Shown here piece by piece: positions 61,201 through 64,000 of a stretch of DNA of 64,000 nt (position 1 is the stretch's first letter; every line of letters begins with the position of its first letter). The notes under the pieces are model-generated. The model saw only the letters and a list, made by a program, of their open reading frames with translations. It did no database searches and was not told where the DNA came from. This stretch comes from an uncultured Phascolarctobacterium sp. (GTDB lineage: Bacteria; Bacillota; Negativicutes; Acidaminococcales; Acidaminococcaceae). Made by a program: the position numbers and the translations under genes. The stretch spans positions 121,322 to 185,321 of the forward strand of contig NZ_CAKPTG010000004.1 of NCBI RefSeq assembly GCF_934190775.1. The letters run 5' to 3'.

Positions 61201-64000
61201 CAGGCGATAAAGCAATCAATGCCAATAACAGCAAGGTAGAGATCACTGCAGTGAATGCAACGCTGAACGGTGACGTAAGCACAAATAATGTCGTAAATAT
61301 TAAGGCAACGAAGGCTGCGAAGGTCAACGGTGCAGTAAATGCTAACGGCGCAAACAGCAGCGTAAGCATTAACGGAACAGCAAGCGCAGCAATTAGCGGT
61401 GCAGTAAGTGCTGACGGCGCAAATGCGGCAGTAACGATTGATTCTGCAGATACCACCATTGGCAGTGGTATTATTGCTAACGGCAAGGGTGCGAAGGTTA
61501 CAGCTAAGAACCTCAGCAAGCTAGACGGAGATGTTACAACAGATGCCGACGGCAGCGTAGAGCTGAACTTCAAGGAAGGCGCAAGCTGGACTGGTGACAA
61601 CAGCGGTAACACTACCATGAGCCTGAGCAAGGGCAGCTGGAACGGAGCGAATACCGGCAAGCTGAACGCAACGCTGACGAACGGCACAAGCTGGACAGGC
61701 GACAGCAGTGGTGCAGGTAGCACAATTAAGCTGGCTGCTTCTAGCTGGAGCGGTATGAACAGCGGTGCAAATGCAAATGTAACTTTGACCAATGGCGCAA
61801 GCTGGAGCAAAGGCAATACCGCAGACGGAGTAACAGTAAAGGCAGATAAATCCACCTGGACAGGAGCTAACGGCGGTGCAAATACTAACATTACTTTGAC
61901 CAACGCAACCACTTGGACCGGTGCCAATAACGGCGCTAATGCAACGGTTAACTTGACCGACAGTAGCTGGAGCGGAGATAACAGCGGCGCAGGCTTGAGC
62001 CTGACTGCCAATAACAGCAAGTGGAACGGCAGCACGAGTGCTGCAGGCAGTGCAACTTTGACAAACGGCAGTATCTGGAACGGTGCAAGCACTAGCGCAG
62101 ACTTCAGCCTGACACTTAACGGCAGCACCTGGAACAATAGCGGCGCCAGCAGCCTGAAGAGCTTCAATGCTACTAACGGCATAGTTGATATGACTAACGC
62201 TGCAGCAAGCGTAACCATCGGCAGCTACAGCGGTGACGCAACTGTCATCTATAAGCATAACAGCAGTGATCCGGGCGAAGTATACGGCGGTAACTTTACT
62301 GTTACTAAGGCAGCGGCCAATAGCAAGATTACCATGCTGACGGATAACACCGGCGTAGATACTACGGATGAGGATAAGATTAACGAAGCATTGGATGCAC
62401 TGGCAGGCAAGCTGTTCTACCTGGGAGCAATAGGCGGAGCAGAAAGCAACCTGAACGGTACTGTGAAGATAGCCGAAGGCCTGACAGCAACCTCTGTTGC
62501 TAAGCAGACCGCAGGTATTGTCTATGACAAGACGACCGGTCAGGGCAGTGCGGACCACAAGACTGTAACGCCGGGACCTGTATATCCAACAGAACAGGAC
62601 AGAACAGCCTTTGTAACGAGCATTACCGGTGAACATCTGACTGATAAGGAATACCGTAAGGCCGGCGTACTCTCCAACACCGTCGATAATAATATCTATA
62701 ACTTCACGAAAGACGCAACCACGATTACTACCGACAGCAGTGCAATTACTACAGCTAAGGATACAACCTTGAAGCTGAACAACCACGATCTGACGATTAC
62801 TGCCAACGGCGGTGACGGTATCGCAACAAGCGGTGGTAAGCTGACAGTTCAGAATGCAGGCAGCCTGACAGTAAGTGGTGCGAAAGCAATCAACGCTAAC
62901 AACAGCAAGGTGAATATCACTGCAGTTAACGCAACGCTGAATGGTGACGTAACTACAAATAATGCTGTAAATATTAAGGCAACGAAGGCTGCGAAGGTCA
63001 ACGGCGCAGTAAATGCTAACGGCGCAAACAGCAGCGTAAGCATTAACGGAACAGCAAGCGCAGCAATTAGCGGTGCAGTAAGTGCTGACGGCGCAAATGC
63101 GGCAGTAACGATTGATTCTGCAGATACCACCATTGGCAGTGGTATTATTGCTAACGGCAAGGGTGCGAAGGTTACAGCTAAGAACCTCAGCAAGCTAGAC
63201 GGAGATGTTACAACAGATGCCGACGGCAGCGTAGAGCTGAACTTCAAGGAAGGCGCAAGCTGGACTGGTGACAACAGCGGTAACACTACCATGAGCCTGA
63301 GCAAGGGCAGCTGGAACGGAGCGAATACCGGCAAGCTGAACGCAACGCTGACGAACGGCACAAGCTGGACAGGCGACAGCAGTGGTGCAGGTAGCACAAT
63401 TAAGCTGGCTGCTTCTAGCTGGAGCGGTATGAACAGCGGTGCAAATGCAAATGTAACTTTGACCAATGGCGCAAGCTGGAGCAAAGGCAATACCGCAGAC
63501 GGAGTAACAGTAAAGGCAGATAAATCCACCTGGACAGGAGCTAACGGCGGTGCAAATACTAACATTACTTTGACCAACGCAACCACTTGGACCGGTGCCA
63601 ATAACGGCGCTAATGCAACGGTTAACTTGACCGACAGTAGCTGGAGCGGAGATAACAGCGGCGCAGGCTTGAGCCTGACTGCCAATAACAGCAAGTGGAA
63701 CGGCAGCACAAGTGCAGCAGGAAGCGCAACGCTGACGAACGGCAGCATCTGGACCGGCGCAAGCACTAGCGCAGACTTTGCTCTTACGCTGAACGGCAGC
63801 ACCTGGAATAACAGTGGCGCCAGCAGCCTGAAGAGCTTTAATGCTACCAACGGCATAGTTGATATGACTAACGCTGCAGCCAGCGTAACCATCGGTAGCT
63901 ACAGCGGTGACGCAACTGTCATCTACAAGCACAACAGCAGCAATCCTGCTGAAGTACACGGCGGTAACTTTACCGTTAACAAGGCAGCAGCCAACAGCAA
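55245..64000 (+). CDS. Giant exported repeat protein (autotransporter-like adhesin), 3' end outside the window
   Basis: The frame is open from ATG 55245 (AAGGAGATG upstream, 14 bp after the receptor) to the window end, more than 2,900 residues. A signal peptide ends AMA at residue 28. Residues of about 29-440 contain repeated strand pairs such as GHNGYVYTGDYDLGTIAVAK and GNQLFAVVSVN, GYLLQYDIQADGSLKFVSF, suggestive of a beta-propeller. The rest has beta-helix character: Asn/Gly/Thr/Val-rich strands (GVYAGNGKNVTINADKLNI) and arrays of a W-[TSN]-G-x-N-x-G motif every 17-18 residues. A module with LDALAxKLxY recurs at 57930, 59121, 60717 and 62391. From about 60235 the sequence is tandem 1,674-bp copies. 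Any outer-membrane barrel would lie beyond the window. No enzyme motif is seen. Confidence 0.88.
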   Translation, partial: MRKMSNVKKAAILASVLGGCVFAGSAMAANLLVTVPSNYGSSNMAVITGSRVTDSIDAEPNRAVMTSLNRDPAAYSFVMDGKNKFILRQYTYDTIDLLPMILVDADTDWPKDGYISGTISKGANPHAAAGHNGYVYTGDYDLGTIAVAKVTNNALVEDVSKTRYLLDDINKYCEGDLDVSEGAWTHGESLLVKGNQLFAVVSVNATGGNTSYSSGYLLQYDIQADGSLKFVSFTRTGRNTDTVKLNSYNNLLINTAIGGMQNYGYGNNGSNVTIGVLNGGKLNDKNEVNASIVPENIKKFKLDFRDICVWPNGTAYILAYNLDGSGRGGSTFNIYKTTVANLNSTTPKDWEIVVQDKTDGGGNTGVKTGWFNKIFAEYYTKRLWGEFGDNIVVYLDGDNNPSYTWSAYNLAGNSDYHTFNSVTQLAGDDVVGGLALLTKSLEEGLTTPSATTSTIININANVKTADYQNRITGTTSDTIYSDITPDNSNYTFEGDKTISLNEVAWKNQADLSNNILAAIYAHDGNDITVNAGSNTLQLQVQNSIATPVGVYAGNGKNVTINADKLNIITIGAVDGNSLNNAIMNDAGKSAASKITVNGDVNISMSGGYGGNGVAIQKTDRWGEASYASDVTNTITINGNLTVKGTDSETWGIPINADNVLSRFNNAGILTQVENSRVDVSGTADMDVYGNGITTNAKNSTVSIGGGEINVPKGMNYGYYALGAYQGTINVNTSKDGATAGNNSVKLGGDIFALSTGTVNVALTTGDSYLRGIVDNGGTVNMWLQNGASWINQANNTRYAQDNEDVGSNGASHISKLTGGSAGAAGVIFQKSGSKDITIDKYSGNTMVIYEHDNNNPENILGGNFTVKTAENGSAVVLRTDSSGVNTSSEATVNKVLDALANKLYYTDYVSGSRNLDGQVQIAEGLTAASAAQYIGNIEYSSTSGQGRLGEKVTTQLEVPKGDNVENNKNFLVENDSWHGNNSGDKVNLTLKDKASWTGDNSGSNMVVKASDSTWTGDNKGEGLNVTLNTSSWEGNNEGGTAVIELKNKSNWSGDNSGNNANIVIDDSTWNGENIGKDAIITVRNNGSWNKDVKINNTKLTVDSASYNGHIVSDSNTINVQNSAQWSGNVSGKNNTITIQDAKWSGNNSGDNSTIDLLDAKWNGNSFGKDTKVAINSGSVWEGYNSGAGFDLKMASGSTWVITADSVVENLSSNLGRAGGTNPTIDMTNSAANATVGNYNGNFTLLYKHDYTNPSQLQGGSFTINKAIDGSTITLLTDSSGIKLNDEDSVNDTLNALANKLYYQEAIEGKQNLSGSVKIVESLTAPEISKQAGSIIYNSTNGQGMLDANSVAPGFTYPKMQDKFVFNTTLTGDYKTDKEYRQHGVLTADNNKYEFPLDPSTSSLHEKTTIVPENGNAISVNHDTTICLGRTYDLYLNAQKAPNIIVNNAKLNIRDAGTVYTGRDEIHTYDYKTRNEYQPGVIVNNGSLKIEGNLAAYGKVDDATPVITINGKDSSVEITKSLSIAAGRVVQYGDKEDFSNKAEVAVLADGGKLLVKSGVNISGSLHATNEGNIELRGGAYMTVMGDLIADKNAKIKLVSNQGIVDLDSNVSTDDTGEVILDFAKSSLLKNKWKGDNNGNTQLVMENGEWRGNNNGNITASLANSSTWTGANNGANATVNLTDSSWSGDNSGAGLSLTANNSKWNGSTSAAGSATLTNGSIWTGASTSADFALTLNGSTWNNSGASSLKSFNATNGIVDMTNAAASVTIGSYSGDATVIYKHNSSNPAEVHGGNFTVNKAAANSKITMLTDNTGVDTTDEDKINEALDALAGKLFYTGAIGGAENNLNGTVKIAEGLTAASVAKQTAGIVYDKTTGQGSADHKTVTPGPVYPTEQDRTAFVTSITGEHLTDKEYRKAGVLSNTVDNNIYNFTKDATTITTDSSAITTAKDTTLKLNNNDMTITANSGDGIATTGGTLTVQNAGNFTVTGDKAINANNSKVEITAVNATLNGDVSTNNVVNIKATKAAKVNGAVNANGANSSVSINGTASAAISGAVSADGANAAVTIDSADTTIGSGIIANGKGAKVTAKNLSKLDGDVTTDADGSVELNFKEGASWTGDNSGNTTMSLSKGSWNGANTGKLNATLTNGTSWTGDSSGAGSTIKLAASSWSGMNSGANANVTLTNGASWSKGNTADGVTVKADKSTWTGANGGANTNITLTNATTWTGANNGANATVNLTDSSWSGDNSGAGLSLTANNSKWNGSTSAAGSATLTNGSIWNGASTSADFSLTLNGSTWNNSGASSLKSFNATNGIVDMTNAAASVTIGSYSGDATVIYKHNSSDPGEVYGGNFTVTKAAANSKITMLTDNTGVDTTDEDKINEALDALAGKLFYLGAIGGAESNLNGTVKIAEGLTATSVAKQTAGIVYDKTTGQGSADHKTVTPGPVYPTEQDRTAFVTSITGEHLTDKEYRKAGVLSNTVDNNIYNFTKDATTITTDSSAITTAKDTTLKLNNHDLTITANGGDGIATSGGKLTVQNAGSLTVSGAKAINANNSKVNITAVNATLNGDVTTNNAVNIKATKAAKVNGAVNANGANSSVSINGTASAAISGAVSADGANAAVTIDSADTTIGSGIIANGKGAKVTAKNLSKLDGDVTTDADGSVELNFKEGASWTGDNSGNTTMSLSKGSWNGANTGKLNATLTNGTSWTGDSSGAGSTIKLAASSWSGMNSGANANVTLTNGASWSKGNTADGVTVKADKSTWTGANGGANTNITLTNATTWTGANNGANATVNLTDSSWSGDNSGAGLSLTANNSKWNGSTSAAGSATLTNGSIWTGASTSADFALTLNGSTWNNSGASSLKSFNATNGIVDMTNAAASVTIGSYSGDATVIYKHNSSNPAEVHGGNFTVNKAAANS
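60235..61908 (+). repeat. 1,674-bp coding repeat, copy A
   Basis: This is the first full copy of a 558-residue unit within the giant gene, anchored by GGACCGGTGCCAATAACGGC at 60241. It contains part of a W-x-G array, the LDALAGKLFY module, a segment with AGIVYDKTTGQG and GPVYPTEQDRTAF, and a smoother beta-helix stretch. The boundaries are a choice of phase. Confidence 0.9.
61909..63582 (+). repeat. 1,674-bp coding repeat, copy B
   Basis: The same anchor recurs at 61915, exactly 1,674 bp after copy A. Copy B differs from A at scattered sites in its first two thirds; from about 62992 on it is almost base-identical to 61318-61908, including third codon positions. Confidence 0.9.
63583..64000 (+). 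repeat. 1,674-bp coding repeat, copy C (cut by the window end)
   Basis: The anchor recurs at 63589, again 1,674 bp on. The first part, to about 63685, follows copy B base for base (for example GACAGTAGCTGGAGCGGAG), whereas from about 63707 to 64000 it follows copy A (CACAAGTGCAGCAGGAAGC), so it is a mosaic. Confidence 0.9.

Noticed and set aside
61175..63959. Very long minus-strand open frames (up to 421 codons) opposite the giant gene
   Set aside because: They arise because the sense strand has a biased codon set and exact repeats; they repeat with the 1,674-bp period, have low-complexity Leu/Ala/Pro or Cys/Ser content, no ribosome sites and no family likeness.
1..64000. tRNA, rRNA or insertion sequences
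   Set aside because: No cloverleaf-like segments, rRNA signatures or transposase motifs were found on reading the gaps between genes; this was done by eye only.

Overview
The window looks like a chromosomal segment of a diderm Firmicute of the class Negativicutes. An Acidaminococcaceae or Phascolarctobacterium-like organism is my best guess, from the gene set only. Firmicutes-type genes (PolC replicase, MutS2, HemZ, a CcpN-like repressor with its PPDK regulatory partner, a SpoIID-domain protein) sit in one genome with outer-membrane functions (a TonB-dependent receptor and a giant exported repeat protein). Most of the window is dense, co-directional housekeeping DNA of middling GC; nearly everything is on the + strand.

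Layout. 1-13.3 kb: yebC, ruvCAB, queH, a SpoIID-like protein, queA, tgt, yajC, 5-formyl-THF cyclo-ligase, secD and secF (recombination, queuosine tRNA modification, Sec export), then a YdcF-like protein, a BtuF-like lipoprotein and an exported SH3 protein. 13.4-25.2 kb: lapA-like, recJ, relA/spoT, dtd, a metallo-hydrolase, an AI-2E-type permease, hemZ, hisS, aspS. 25.3-26.2 kb: a probable 6S RNA gene followed by a RelB/RelE-type toxin-antitoxin pair with a palindromic operator. 26.2-35.5 kb: rarA, a CcpN-like regulator overlapping a PPDK regulatory protein that has no ATG/GTG/TTG start, two small unknown genes, mutS2, an aminotransferase and a nucleoside kinase. 35.6-36.1 kb: the only minus-strand gene, an ECF S component. 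36.3-50 kb: pyrH, frr, a small PASTA-like protein, ferredoxin, uppS, cdsA, dxr, rseP, ispG, proS (translation, envelope lipid and isoprenoid synthesis), mgtC, an array of about 109-bp repeats, and polC. 50-51.3 kb: three small conserved genes.

51.3-64 kb is the accessory-looking and most interesting part. A strong promoter leads into a clear cobalamin riboswitch. A 63-codon ORF follows, then a terminator with a possible antiterminator, a 943-residue TonB-dependent receptor carrying an AT-rich loop insertion of about 185 residues, and, 14 bp after it, a secreted protein of more than 2,900 residues that runs off the window. That protein has a signal peptide, an N-terminal region of roughly 400 residues that reads like a beta-propeller, then beta-helix-type repeats that grade into exact 1,674-bp (558-residue) tandem copies with a mosaic third copy. 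I infer a B12-controlled surface system in which the receptor and the giant protein work together; cobalamin as the substrate is supported by the riboswitch only.

Other points to note: PolC lacks the 3'-5' exonuclease domain normally inserted in its PHP domain but keeps the PHP metal ligands, and two intergenic regions carry related repeats of about 105 bp.
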